Below are positions 8,657 through 17,911 of a stretch of DNA of 64,000 nucleotides, in pieces. The DNA is from Pseudoxanthomonas sp. PXM01 (GTDB lineage Bacteria > Pseudomonadota > Gammaproteobacteria > Xanthomonadales > Xanthomonadaceae), in the NCBI RefSeq assembly GCF_014851815.1, contig NZ_JACVAJ010000002.1:1178001-1242000 (forward strand), written 5' to 3'. The notes beneath the pieces were generated by a model that was given only the letters and a program-made list of their open reading frames with translations, made no database searches and was not told where the DNA came from. The first letter of the stretch is position 1. Each line of letters opens with the position of its first letter. The translations under genes were made by a program, and so were the position numbers.

Positions 8657-9587
8657 CGCCGGCCTCCTTTACTTCCGCCTCGCGCCTTGCATTGCCGATG
8701 CGCTGCAGCTCGACCTGCATGCCTTCGATGTAGGCATAGGTAGTGCTTTGCTGGATCATCGCCGTATGCAGTTCCATCACCAGCCCGGGGTTGTTCCCGC
8801 TCAGTACGACCCGTGCACTGATGTTGAGTCCGCATCCGTCCGTCCAGCTGGCCCCTGTGTTCTCACCCCCGGCATAGACGCCATTGCGGCAGCGACCGAA
8901 CAGGGGGTTGGCTTCGGACAATGGATTGCCTGAGCGGTCGTAGACCCACTGTAGGTCGCGCGTACCTGCCGAGTAGCCGCGTGGCGAATCACTGTTCTCA
9001 CGGACCTGCGGCTGTCCGTACTTGGCGGTCAGGGCTTCCAGCGTGGCGTCCACCGAGGGCATCTGGTCGTCACGGAATTTCTGGGTGCGCCAGACAACCA
9101 TCGCGGTCTCCTTGCCCGGCACACCCGGCGTGGCGACCCTCACGATTTCGTCGGTGTGTTCCCACTTGAACTTGCCGCGGCACTCCTGCCACTCGCTGGC
9201 GAAATTGCAGGGCCGGTAGCTGCCCTTCTCGACCGAGAAGAACTGCGTGCCCAGCGCCACGCCGTGCGTGTCCAGGCGATCGAGCCAGCGCTTCTCTTCG
9301 GTGACCACCGCGTCTTCGCCCAGGCTGCAGCGCGTGGTGGCCATCGCCTCCTCCAGCGTCATGCCGAGGCGCAGCCCGATGATGTCGGGACCGGTCAGCG
9401 TCTTGCGCACCTTGGCCGGACAGCGCAGCGGCGCGGGCCCGTCGGGCCCTGCCATGGCGGCTTCCTCCAGTTCGTCCAGCGGCACGCCGGCTTCTTCTTG
9501 GCCGTCGGCCAGCTCGTTACCGCCGCCACAGGCGGACAACAACAGCACTGACAGCGCCAGCATCGCAATCGGGGTCTTCTTCGGCAT
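8634..9587 (-). CDS. lipoprotein of unknown function (317 aa)
   Basis: Starts MPKKTPIAMLALSVLLLSAC, a textbook lipoprotein signal with lipobox LSAC, behind AGAGGAG. The mature protein has an acidic linker and a ~240-residue domain with scattered cysteines (RCSLGED, RPCNFASEWQEC, LFGRCRNGV, DGCGLN) that may form periplasmic disulfides. The motif TGPDIIGLRLGMTLEEA resembles the DIxGlrlGMs segment seen in several exported small-repeat proteins. It follows the OmpA-like gene and precedes two more lipoproteins, pointing to an envelope or cell-wall role; precise function unknown. Confidence 0.75.
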   Translation of the reverse strand: MPKKTPIAMLALSVLLLSACGGGNELADGQEEAGVPLDELEEAAMAGPDGPAPLRCPAKVRKTLTGPDIIGLRLGMTLEEAMATTRCSLGEDAVVTEEKRWLDRLDTHGVALGTQFFSVEKGSYRPCNFASEWQECRGKFKWEHTDEIVRVATPGVPGKETAMVVWRTQKFRDDQMPSVDATLEALTAKYGQPQVRENSDSPRGYSAGTRDLQWVYDRSGNPLSEANPLFGRCRNGVYAGGENTGASWTDGCGLNISARVVLSGNNPGLVMELHTAMIQQSTTYAYIEGMQVELQRIGNARREAEVKEAGDASDVRL

Positions 9588-9642
9588 CGCTCCTCTCCAG
9601 GTGGACCACACCCTGCACCACCGCGGTGCAGGGCACGGCGGT

Positions 9643-10533
9643 TCAGTCCAGCAACACGATCGCGACGCGGCGGTTGGCGTCCGCGTCGGGCGCATCGGGC
9701 CGTTTCAGCCGGCTTTCGCCGAAGCCCTGCACGTCCAGGCGCGAGGCGGCGATGCCGAACGTGCGGCCCAGGTACTCGGCCACGGCAGCCGCGCGCTGCC
9801 GCGACAGGCGCAGGTTGGCGTCGGCCTCGCCGACTGCATCGGTATGCCCGTGGATACCGATGCGGCGCGCGGCAAGCGCGGGGGTCTGCAGTACGCGACC
9901 CAGCTCGTCCAGCTGGGGCAGGCTCTCCGGCTGCAGCGTGGCGCGCGCGAAGTCGAACAGGATGTCGAGGTCGATGCGTCCGTCGGCGCTGAGCGCCTCG
10001 ACGATGCGCCCGGCATCGTGCAGGCCGGCCGGGGCCACGGGCATGGCGGCGGCGCACGCCGGCGGCGGGGTCGCCGGCGGTGCGGTGCGGCCCAGGGCGA
10101 ACCGCTTGCACGAGGGCGCGCCGCTGACCTGGCCGGTGAACGACCGGCCTTCGGCGTCGACATGTCCATCGAAATGCACCACCCGGTAACCGCTCGCCTT
10201 GAGCAGCCACTCCTTGCCTTTGAGCTGCAGTCGGCCGCTGGCGGGGTCGTAGGTGCCGTCCATCGTGAAGCAGCCGGTCGGCACGCGCGGATTGCGCGGG
10301 TCGGCATAGAAGTGGAACAGCGCGCTGGCGCGGGTGGGCGTGGCCTCGGTGATGCTGAGCGTCAGGCCGGTCAGCCCCTGGGCGCAGACATAGGTGCCCA
10401 CCCAGGGGCCCAGCACGCTGCGGGTGGGCGGCGCCGGCTGCGCGGCCGCCGTGGCCGCCAACCCCCACGCCAGCGCCGCCACCAGCATCCGTAAACCCCG
10501 CCTTCCCGCTCGCCCCTTGGCCTTCACGTCCAT
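9643..10533 (-). CDS. OmpA-domain periplasmic protein
   Basis: About 296 residues. A signal peptide (MLVAALAWGLAATAAAQ) is followed by an N-terminal beta-rich domain with three Cys (CAQGLTG, GCFTMDG, SCKRFALG), a Pro/Ala hinge, and a C-terminal OmpA/MotB peptidoglycan-binding domain: ILFDFARATL, IGIHGHTDAVG, LRLSRQRAAAV and DANRRVAIVL, containing the conserved Asp and Arg that hold meso-diaminopimelate. The ATG at 10533 is preferred because the signal peptide then starts properly. It is the first gene of the leftward envelope cluster and is divergent from the kinase/TPR receptor gene with ~150 bases of shared promoter space. Confidence 0.85.
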   Translation of the reverse strand: MDVKAKGRAGRRGLRMLVAALAWGLAATAAAQPAPPTRSVLGPWVGTYVCAQGLTGLTLSITEATPTRASALFHFYADPRNPRVPTGCFTMDGTYDPASGRLQLKGKEWLLKASGYRVVHFDGHVDAEGRSFTGQVSGAPSCKRFALGRTAPPATPPPACAAAMPVAPAGLHDAGRIVEALSADGRIDLDILFDFARATLQPESLPQLDELGRVLQTPALAARRIGIHGHTDAVGEADANLRLSRQRAAAVAEYLGRTFGIAASRLDVQGFGESRLKRPDAPDADANRRVAIVLLD

Positions 10534-10683
10534 CCCCTGTCCCCGGCCGACGCCGGGCATTGGGGGAGACTGGCGGCGCCGCCCGCCGCGCGTCCTCATG
10601 AAGGTTTCAAGGAACCTTCAAGGACGCCAGGCTAGCCCCGTGGACGGCATAAAGACTTTGTAACCGGCGTTATCATCGGCCCC

Positions 10684-13419
10684 ATGTCAGCCTCCCCATT
10701 GTCTGATGCCCGGCTCTACCGGTGGCGCTTTGGCAGCGTCGAGTTCGACGAGGCACGCCATGAACTGCGTGTGGCGGGACTGGCCGTCGACATCGAGCAC
10801 AAGCCGCTGCAGGTGCTCTCTGTGCTGTTGCGCCACGTGGGCGAGGTGGTGACCAAGGAGGAGCTTTTCGACCAGGTCTGGACCGGTCGGATCACCGTGG
10901 ACCACGTGCTGGCCACGGCCGTGGGCAAGTTGCGCAAGGCACTGGATGCCGCTGGCGAGGACCGGATCACCACCGTCCCGCGCGTGGGTTACCGGTTGGA
11001 AGGTCCTGTCGAGCGCGTGGCCCAGGGCCAACGGAGGGAGGCTGCGCTGACCTTCACCCCCGGGCAACCAGTACCCGGCAGGGAACACTTCCTTCTGGAG
11101 CGGCCCTTGGGTCGCACGTTGGGCAGCGAAGTCTGGCTAGCGCGCCAGCCACGCACGCGGGACAGCCGCGTCTTCAAGTTCAGCATGGGCGGCGAGCGGC
11201 TGGGTGCCATCAAGCGCGAAGCCACGCTGATGCGCGTGCTGCGGGACACACTGGGTGATCGGGACGACTTCGTCCGCGTGCTGGACTGGAATTTCGAGAA
11301 CGAGCCGTTCTTCCTGGAGTGCGAGTACGGCGGACAGGCCTTGCCGGAATGGGCCGAGGAGCACGGAGCACTGCTGGGCTGGAGCCGCGGGCGCAAGCTG
11401 GCGTTTTTCTTGCGTATCGCGGCCGCGGTCGATGCCGCACACAGCGTGGGCGTGCTGCACAAGGACATCAAGCCGGCGAACGTACTGGTTCGCACGCGGG
11501 GTGACGATGCCTTCCTGCCGTGCCTGACGGACTTCGGCAACAGCCGCCTGCTCCAGCCCGAGCGCCTGGCCGAGTTGGGCATCACCGGGATGGGCATGAC
11601 GGTCACGACGGCCCATAGCGGCGACAGTTCCGGTACGCCGTTGTACCTGGCGCCGGAACTCATTGCCGGACAATCTGCCACCGTGCGTAGCGACGTATAT
11701 GCACTGGGTGTGCTGTTGTACCAATGGCTGGCCGGCGATCTGCGACGCCCGATGGCGCCAGGCTGGGAGCGCGACATCGCGGATCCGCTTCTGGTGGAGG
11801 ACATCCGCCGCGCCACCGATGGTGACCCTGCGCAGCGCATGGGCAGCGTGGCGGAATTGGTCGAGCGGCTGTCTTCGTTGGAGCAACGCCAAGCGCTGGC
11901 AGAGGACCATGCAGCGGCGGCGGCCGCCGCCGAGCAGGTGCAGCGGGCACTGGAACATACGCGAGCCCGGAGGCCGTGGGTGATCGCCACGATCGCCGTG
12001 TTGAGCATGGGCCTGCTGGCCAGCTCGGCACTCTGGTGGCGAAGCGAGCAGCAACGCCGCACCGCGCAGATGCAGGCCGCGCGCGCGGAAGCCGTGACGC
12101 GCTTTCTGAGCGATGACCTGATCGGCGCCCTTAGCCCGGGCGGATCAGGCTTCGAGCGCGACCCCACGGTACGGCAGATGCTCGAGCAGGCGGGCAAGCC
12201 CTTGGCACAGCGATTCGACCGGGACCCTGCGGTGCGCGGCGGCATCCATGCCGCGCTGGGCGATGCCTGGCGGACGCTGGGAGATCGCGAGCGCGCTGCC
12301 CGCCATCTGCGCCAGGCCGTACAGGACTATGGCCGCGCCTTTGGTGTGGACGACGCGCAGACGCTGATCACGCGTTACGGACTGGTGCGTACGTTGGCCT
12401 ATGCCGGGACACCGGAATCGTTCGCCGAGGCGGAACGCCAGCTGGAGGAAGCAGACAGGCTGGCAGGTGGGCGACGGCTGGAGGGGGAGAACGAGGTAGC
12501 CCTCTATGCGGCCATCGCACGTGGACAGCTTCACTTCCAGCAGTTGCAGATAGAGCCCTCACTGGTGGCGCACCGGCGGGCCGATGTCCTGCAGCGGGCG
12601 CTGCGACCCGACGACGCCTCGATGGCGGCGTTGATCCGCTCCAACATCGCCGATGGCCTGCTCAGGTCCGACAAGGCTGAGGAGGCCATTCCGTTGCTCC
12701 AGAGCCTGCTGGCCGATCCCCTGCTTCGCCCCGAGCGCATTGGCGAGTCCACGGTTGCGGGCTATCGCGTGATGCTGGCACGCGCACTGCGCAATCTGGG
12801 GCGTTACGCCGAGGCCCTGCCCATCGCCGAGGCGGCTGCGACAACGACCGAGCGCATCCTCGGCCCCGACGACTACACCACCTTGGTCCAGATGTCGCTG
12901 GTGGCGAGCATCCATGACTATGCCGGCGATTGCGCCAAGGCGCTGCCGATCGCGCGCACGGTTCGCCAGCGCATGGCCAAGCGGTATGGCGAGGAGCGCC
13001 AGGCCACGCTGATCGAAACGGGCAATCTAGGATTCAAGGAGTACGACTGCGGTGATCGCGACGCAGGCTTGAACTACCTGCACCTGGCCGAAAGCGGGCT
13101 TCGCAAGCACTTCGGCCAAGACAACGTCGCTGCCCACAGCTTCCGATATGCCTTGGCAGGCAACTTGGCCGAACAGGGGCGATATGGCGAGGCGCTGGAG
13201 ATGGTCGAAGGGTTGAGCGTGCCGGCACTGACGGCCGGGGACTCCACGCCAGGTTGGGAGCATCGCCTGCAAGCACTGCGTGGCCAGATCCTCATGCAGT
13301 CCGGACGCGAGGTAGAGGGCCGCCCCCTTCTGACTTCCGCGATCACTTCATTGGCACAGCTAGAAGTCGCCGATGAGAAACAGCTCAAGACATGGCAGGC
13401 GTTGCTTGGATCCCCGTAG
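10684..13419 (+). CDS. winged-helix / Ser-Thr kinase / TPR transmembrane receptor
   Basis: A 911-residue fusion. Residues ~12-105 form an OmpR/CadC-like winged helix. Residues ~137-400 form a Hanks-type kinase with Lys165 as ATP lysine candidate, catalytic loop HKDIKPANVL (259-268, HKD instead of HRD), DFG at 283 and APEL near 323. An Ala-rich stretch leads to one membrane helix (WVIATIAVLSMGLLASSALWW, trimmed ~431-451), and the rest (~460-911) is tetratricopeptide-type helical repeats, presumably periplasmic. This combines DNA binding, phosphorylation and a sensor in one chain. It faces the envelope cluster across a shared promoter region, so regulation of that cluster is a reasonable inference. 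Families of transmembrane kinase-TPR proteins are common in Xanthomonadaceae; the N-terminal DNA-binding domain is the unusual part. Confidence 0.88.
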   Translation: MSASPLSDARLYRWRFGSVEFDEARHELRVAGLAVDIEHKPLQVLSVLLRHVGEVVTKEELFDQVWTGRITVDHVLATAVGKLRKALDAAGEDRITTVPRVGYRLEGPVERVAQGQRREAALTFTPGQPVPGREHFLLERPLGRTLGSEVWLARQPRTRDSRVFKFSMGGERLGAIKREATLMRVLRDTLGDRDDFVRVLDWNFENEPFFLECEYGGQALPEWAEEHGALLGWSRGRKLAFFLRIAAAVDAAHSVGVLHKDIKPANVLVRTRGDDAFLPCLTDFGNSRLLQPERLAELGITGMGMTVTTAHSGDSSGTPLYLAPELIAGQSATVRSDVYALGVLLYQWLAGDLRRPMAPGWERDIADPLLVEDIRRATDGDPAQRMGSVAELVERLSSLEQRQALAEDHAAAAAAAEQVQRALEHTRARRPWVIATIAVLSMGLLASSALWWRSEQQRRTAQMQAARAEAVTRFLSDDLIGALSPGGSGFERDPTVRQMLEQAGKPLAQRFDRDPAVRGGIHAALGDAWRTLGDRERAARHLRQAVQDYGRAFGVDDAQTLITRYGLVRTLAYAGTPESFAEAERQLEEADRLAGGRRLEGENEVALYAAIARGQLHFQQLQIEPSLVAHRRADVLQRALRPDDASMAALIRSNIADGLLRSDKAEEAIPLLQSLLADPLLRPERIGESTVAGYRVMLARALRNLGRYAEALPIAEAAATTTERILGPDDYTTLVQMSLVASIHDYAGDCAKALPIARTVRQRMAKRYGEERQATLIETGNLGFKEYDCGDRDAGLNYLHLAESGLRKHFGQDNVAAHSFRYALAGNLAEQGRYGEALEMVEGLSVPALTAGDSTPGWEHRLQALRGQILMQSGREVEGRPLLTSAITSLAQLEVADEKQLKTWQALLGSP

Positions 13420-13692
13420 ATACCCAGGAACGTCCTATTCAAGAAGCGCACGGCCGCTAGCAGGCATGGAATTCTATGCAGGGGACTTAGGGCGGTTTCA
13501 GACCTAGATGGTGTGTGGGTGGCTAGCTTGGCTAGCTCCTCAGGGCTCGTCCCTGTGCCTTACACTCCTCTGACCGTGCGCCATGCCGCGATCCCGGACG
13601 CTATGCACTTGCTTCGCTCCTTTGATGTATCGCGATTTTGTAGCGTGATGCAACGGTAGAAAGTACGAGTTTTCCTACTATGGAGCAAAACT

Positions 13693-14619
13693 TTGAGCGA
13701 ACGTGGCAAACGGACCCCCGCAAGGCCCTTCTACCTTCCCCTAAAATCCTCGTCCCAGAAGCTGGTGTCGACAACGTACGCGCCCACGCGCTCCCGCGAC
13801 ACTGGAAGATATGACAGCAGCGAACGGCTCCCTGATATCGAAGCGCTGTTTGATAGGACACTCAACCAGATCCAACACATCCACGACACAAGGAAATTCA
13901 GCCCTAAGTTCGATCATTTCTGGAGCAGTGTCTGTGACAATCTCAAGGAGAAGAGAAATGCATCTGCCTACGCGAAATGGCGACAAGACGCGTCTATTCG
14001 AAGGAAAAGGAGATACAAAATAGCTCAGGAGGAGCTAGCAAAAGCATGGGAGAAGATGATCCGCACAGAACACGAAATGCACATTGGGGTCACCGATACC
14101 GAGCGCCGAGTTACGGCCCACGATGCAGTAACTCAAGCGCAAGTTGAGCGCGACAAAACGGTCACTGCAGTGAGCTTACCTCTCAGTATCGCACTTGAAA
14201 TAGCGATCGCTTACTGGATTGAAGGTCAAAATGCTTACCTGAGCAACGACACGTTGCGCGCCTTACATTGCCTAATTGAAGCTCATTTCTTTCTTGGGAT
14301 CGTACATTCACCAAGAACCGAGTCCGAAGCAAAAAGTAAGGCAGGCAGGCAATCTGGGAAGGCGATACGGGACGCGATCGCCGCGGCAGCTTTGGAAGTC
14401 ATGCGAGAAATTAAAGTCGACAGGTCTTTGCAAGGCCCCGACTTCCTGCTAGGCAAAACTGCGCATCTGATCTCGATAAATCCGGCGTACTCCGGACTAC
14501 TAGAAGCGCTCGGCAACCTGAACCCCAATGACACGTCCGCACAATGGAACGCGTCTGATCATTTGGCCCAAAAATTACGTTCTTGGGTTCAAAAAAAACG
14601 CCTCCGTACGAAGAGCTAG
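13693..14619 (+). CDS. hypothetical protein (308 aa)
   Basis: A soluble, Lys/Arg- and Ala-rich helical protein with no recognised domain. Start is a TTG behind TGGAGC; no better start is in frame. Features: basic N-terminus, coiled-coil-like region about residues 85-130 (RKRRYKIAQEELAKAWEKM), then a more hydrophobic helical part (SLPLSIALEIAIAYWIEGQ). It is visibly richer in A/T than the preceding kinase gene, consistent with recent acquisition, and it is the first gene of the mobile island. The ~270 bases before it hold no gene. It may be cargo (defence or toxin function), but nothing in the sequence proves that. Confidence 0.6.
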   Translation: MSERGKRTPARPFYLPLKSSSQKLVSTTYAPTRSRDTGRYDSSERLPDIEALFDRTLNQIQHIHDTRKFSPKFDHFWSSVCDNLKEKRNASAYAKWRQDASIRRKRRYKIAQEELAKAWEKMIRTEHEMHIGVTDTERRVTAHDAVTQAQVERDKTVTAVSLPLSIALEIAIAYWIEGQNAYLSNDTLRALHCLIEAHFFLGIVHSPRTESEAKSKAGRQSGKAIRDAIAAAALEVMREIKVDRSLQGPDFLLGKTAHLISINPAYSGLLEALGNLNPNDTSAQWNASDHLAQKLRSWVQKKRLRTKS

Positions 14620-14781
14620 CGGACGTGTACAACGGCATATGCCGGAAGATGGAAGAGATGTCCGCTAGCAGAAAAAGGCGCTAAAGTAAATCCAGCAGCT
14701 AGCCGCAATTTTGGCAATAGCCTGGACTTGGCAAGACTCCTCCACACCGCGGCGCACTAGCCGCATCAACCGGAGGAATCC

Positions 14782-15171
14782 ATGTCTCGCCAAGCTCCAT
14801 CCAGCACGCAACTCCCCCTTCCCTCGCCTCATCGCAACCGGCTGTCTCTTGCGATAGACAGTTCCCGCCTCGATCCTAGCGCGGGTGATCGCCCCCATCC
14901 GGCCATGCTGGAGCGCCTGGAGGCGATCTATCGCGCCATCCAGCAAGCCCCAAACGTTGACCATGCCATTCGCTTACCCGAACTGCTGTCGATTGTTGGT
15001 GTCAGCAAGAGCACTTGGTACGCTCGGATCAACGCCAACTCCCCTTCGTATGACCCTCGGGCCCCCAAGCCGTTCAAGCTCGGCGCCTCAGAACGCTCTC
15101 CATCGGTGTGGTGGCGGTCGGCCGTGATGGCCTATGTCGCTGCATGCGCTGACGCCCAGGTCAAGCGCTGA
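14782..15171 (+). CDS. AlpA-like DNA-binding regulator
   Basis: About 129 residues. The central part (IRLPELLSIVGVSKSTWYARI) is the helix-turn-helix of AlpA/excisionase-type proteins, which in prophages and integrative elements activate excision or regulate element genes; here the typical preceding residues and the C-terminal W (SPSVWWRSAVMAYV) are present. The N-terminal ~50 residues are Pro/Ser rich and variable. GGAGGA precedes the ATG. It opens a three-gene run with the next two genes, supporting a role in controlling the element. Confidence 0.75.
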   Translation: MSRQAPSSTQLPLPSPHRNRLSLAIDSSRLDPSAGDRPHPAMLERLEAIYRAIQQAPNVDHAIRLPELLSIVGVSKSTWYARINANSPSYDPRAPKPFKLGASERSPSVWWRSAVMAYVAACADAQVKR

Positions 15172-15181
15172 GGAGGGCCAT

Positions 15182-15487
15182 ATGAAGAACAATGACACTG
15201 TCACGCGCGAAGCCAACGAGGACATCGAGGCGCGGGCCCGCCGATACACCGATGCTCTGCTCACCCTCAAGCCTAAGGCCCAGCACCAGAAAACTCAGCT
15301 CTTTACTCTGCTGTACCCCACCATCGTCGAACTGCTGAGCAAGCACGTCAGCCAGAAGGCCATTCTGGACATGCTCCAGACCCAAGGACTGAAGCTGCAT
15401 CCAAGTCGCTTCAAGGCACTGATGGCTGCTCACGCCGCGAGCGCGAACAACGAGGCAAGTGATCCGACTGAGAAGAGCAAGGCATGA
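15182..15487 (+). CDS. small element-encoded protein, possible relaxosome accessory
   Basis: 101 residues, starting MKNNDTVTREANED behind a strong AGGAGGG. Charged N-terminus, then a helical domain (LLSKHVSQKAILDMLQTQG) ending with a motif SRFKALM that resembles a short helix-turn-helix or ribbon protein of plasmid mobilization modules. Its stop overlaps the next ATG (ATGA). No exact family is claimed. The position between AlpA and DUF3987 genes is typical for genes of integrative mobilizable elements. Confidence 0.6.
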   Translation: MKNNDTVTREANEDIEARARRYTDALLTLKPKAQHQKTQLFTLLYPTIVELLSKHVSQKAILDMLQTQGLKLHPSRFKALMAAHAASANNEASDPTEKSKA

Positions 15488-16920
15488 ACATGATGACTTA
15501 CCCTCCTCCCTATCCCGTTGAAGCCATGTATGCCCTCGTACGCGACGCCGCCAAGGAGGTTATCAACCACACTCAAGCGCCCCCCGCTCTCGTAGGCTGC
15601 TCCATGCTGGCTTCGATGGCAGTAGCCAGCCAAGCCAATGCAGACGTTCTGTTGCCCACCGGGCTCATCCGCCCGACGTGCCTGTACATGCTGGTGCTGG
15701 GGGACTCTAGCATCGGCAAAACTACGGTGGATGCGAGGGTCGGAGCTCCGCTCCGCGCGCACGACCAGAAGCGCGCTGAAGATTGCAGGCAAGCACTGGC
15801 TCGCTACGAGGCCGACATGCGCATATGGCGAACTGCCGAAAGATCCTTGGATGCAAAGCTTAAAGAAGCACTGAAAAGCCATGCGAACCCGCAGCAGTAT
15901 CATAGCGAGTTGATGTCAGTCGCGCTAAGCGAGCCTCGCAAGCCAGTACCACAGTACTTGCTACACCAGAGCATTACCGAGAGCGCCCTATTCGAAGCCT
16001 TGGACGGCGATGGAAAGTCGATTGCAATCGTGAGTGACGAGGGTGAGCTCGTTCTCAGAGGTGGCGCAATGGACAAGATGGGAATTCTAAACAAGGCATG
16101 GGATGGTGAAAGCACCATGCCCAGAGCGCGTAAGGACCTTCATCTGCGCCCGACGAATCCCCGGATTACCGTTAGCATTATGGTCCAAGAAGAGGTCTTC
16201 GATCAGTTCTGGAAGAAGCGCGGCGCCGTCGCCGACGGCTCAGGTCATCTCGCCCGCTATCTGGTTGCCTGGCCTACATCCAACGTGGGCTTCAGGCGCA
16301 TGATGACGGAGGACCATATCTGGGCGCATCTTCCAGCGTTCCATCAACGCATCAGCGAGCTTCTCGATGAGGCTGATGCGCGCCAAGCCAATGGTCGCCC
16401 TCGCATCCTCCTCGAGTTCAGCGCTGAGGCCAAAGAACTTTGGCTGAACGTACACAACAAGCTGGAACCACAACTTCGCCCTGGCGGTGAGTTCTTCAGC
16501 ATCCGGAAGTCTGCGGCCAAGATGCTGGAGATCACCGGCCGTGTCGCTGCGATCTTTCATTTCTTCAATTCCCTTGAAGGAAAGATAAGCCAGGAGACAC
16601 TTCAGCGCGCGCTGGACGTGGTTCAATGGCATCTGTGGGAGTTTCGGCGCGTGTTCGGTGAACGGCACGAGGTTCCGCTGCTGGAGCAGGACAAGCAACG
16701 GGTGGGCGAGTTCCTGCATCGTCGGTACTGGTGTCAGGGTCGAGCCACAGCCCCATGGAACGAAGTCCGGAAGTGCAATCCGGTCCGAGATCAGGCCCGC
16801 TTTGAGAGGACTGTATTGGAGCTCCAGAGCGCAGGGGTGATCCATATCGAGCATCTCGCTAGAGGCAAGCGGCTCCTACATCTCAACCCCGCAGCCTTTG
16901 CTCATGACCACATCGTGTGA
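15484..16920 (+). CDS. DUF3987 P-loop protein
   Basis: 478 residues matching the DUF3987 (YfjI-like) family found in prophages and integrative elements. A Walker A motif GDSSIGKTT lies near residue 73, followed by a long charged helical insert and a Walker-B-like strand SIAIVSDEGE near 180. The C-terminal ~100 residues form a winged-helix-like tail. These proteins are usually linked to replication or primase functions of mobile elements. Coupled by overlap to the preceding gene; a rho-independent terminator follows directly. Length is normal for the family. Confidence 0.85.
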   Translation: MNMMTYPPPYPVEAMYALVRDAAKEVINHTQAPPALVGCSMLASMAVASQANADVLLPTGLIRPTCLYMLVLGDSSIGKTTVDARVGAPLRAHDQKRAEDCRQALARYEADMRIWRTAERSLDAKLKEALKSHANPQQYHSELMSVALSEPRKPVPQYLLHQSITESALFEALDGDGKSIAIVSDEGELVLRGGAMDKMGILNKAWDGESTMPRARKDLHLRPTNPRITVSIMVQEEVFDQFWKKRGAVADGSGHLARYLVAWPTSNVGFRRMMTEDHIWAHLPAFHQRISELLDEADARQANGRPRILLEFSAEAKELWLNVHNKLEPQLRPGGEFFSIRKSAAKMLEITGRVAAIFHFFNSLEGKISQETLQRALDVVQWHLWEFRRVFGERHEVPLLEQDKQRVGEFLHRRYWCQGRATAPWNEVRKCNPVRDQARFERTVLELQSAGVIHIEHLARGKRLLHLNPAAFAHDHIV

Positions 16921-16925
16921 CCCCT

Positions 16926-16950
16926 GGCCGCCCTTTGGGCGGCCTTTTTT
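16926..16950 (+). terminator. rho-independent terminator after the DUF3987 gene
   Basis: GGCCGCCC and GGGCGGCC form a perfect 8-bp GC stem with a 3-base TTT loop (stem arms 16926-16933 and 16937-16944), followed by six T residues. It begins six bases after the stop codon and should end the AlpA-DUF3987 transcript. Confidence 0.9.
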
Positions 16951-17025
16951 CGTTGCCAGGATCACGTGCAGGCCTGCACGTTGCTACAAATGAAGCACTG
17001 AGCACGCCATCCTCATCATGCTTAC

Positions 17026-17811
17026 TCATTCTCCCCAGACTTGGCCATCCGGTTCGCGAGAACGAGAATGCCCCTCGCTGGGCGAGTCTACCCGCGGCTT
17101 AGGCCAGCCCGAACCACGGGCAGCTGTGTACTCAGCTCTTTCTGTGCCTGACATCCTACGGACCCGACCCGGCCCCAAGTGACGCTCAGGCGCACGGAGC
17201 GCGCCTTGCTCCCGCAGACTCCTGTGATCGACGCGTACGACATAGCCTTGCCGCGCAAGATGTGCATTCTGGATGTCGGCCGCCAGCTTGCGCATGGCGA
17301 TCAAGTTGTCACGCACCTGCATCCGCGTGCGACCTCCGCTCATCTTCCTGCAACCACCTTGCCATGGGTAGACGGCGTTGAAGCGCGCGAATGTCTGCTC
17401 GGGCGAGCGCTCGTACCCATCCGACATTCGGTCGGAGTACATGAGGTGGATGTGCAGATTCTGCTCGCCCTCCAGAGATGACCGCGGCGAGTGCACCGCG
17501 TACTGATAGGGTCGTGACCCGACAAGCTGGTGGACCAGGTCCGACACCAGTGGAAGCAATGGAGGTCCCGTCAACTCGTTCGGGAGCGCGATGATCAGCT
17601 CACGGTACGTCGCGCCATTGGCGCGCTCATGCTCATCAGCCGCCCGCCAGAACACTTCCGGGTTCCCACCCGTCCAAGCTGGAAGGTTGCCGTGTCCTGA
17701 AAGGACCAAGTCCCCTCTGGCGGCGTGGTATCCCTGCCGCGCCACATATCTGGAGTGGCTCAGCGCACATCCCTTGCCGCCACTCTTAATCTGAAAGCTA
17801 AAGCTCGCCAT
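17026..17811 (-). CDS. MobA/MobL-family relaxase
   Basis: A 261-residue conjugative relaxase of the MobA/MobL (MOB_Q-like) family. The N-terminus MASFSFQIKSGGKGCALSHSRYVAR carries the nucleophile-side motif region (shown trimmed: candidate Tyr in SRYVARQGYHA), and the metal-binding motif HIHLMYSDR holds the His pair near residue 122-124. It would nick and covalently bind the transferred strand at oriT. The protein is short: there is no helicase or primase domain, and the C-terminal ~80 residues are basic and disordered. It is convergent with the DUF3987 gene and reads away from the oriT candidate just upstream, the standard arrangement. Confidence 0.85.
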   Translation of the reverse strand: MASFSFQIKSGGKGCALSHSRYVARQGYHAARGDLVLSGHGNLPAWTGGNPEVFWRAADEHERANGATYRELIIALPNELTGPPLLPLVSDLVHQLVGSRPYQYAVHSPRSSLEGEQNLHIHLMYSDRMSDGYERSPEQTFARFNAVYPWQGGCRKMSGGRTRMQVRDNLIAMRKLAADIQNAHLARQGYVVRVDHRSLREQGALRAPERHLGPGRVRRMSGTERAEYTAARGSGWPKPRVDSPSEGHSRSREPDGQVWGE

Positions 17812-17911
17812 CTGTGCACTACCCTTTCCGGTCCAGACAAAAGAATGCCGACGAGGCTTCTCTCATCGGCGTGTTTGAACAGGATCGTTAAGCGGCAATC
17901 TATGCTGATGC

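Noticed and set aside
9247-10494. 415-codon plus-strand frame
   Set aside because: Lies opposite the OmpA-domain and lipoprotein genes, which have signal peptides, ribosome sites and recognisable domains.
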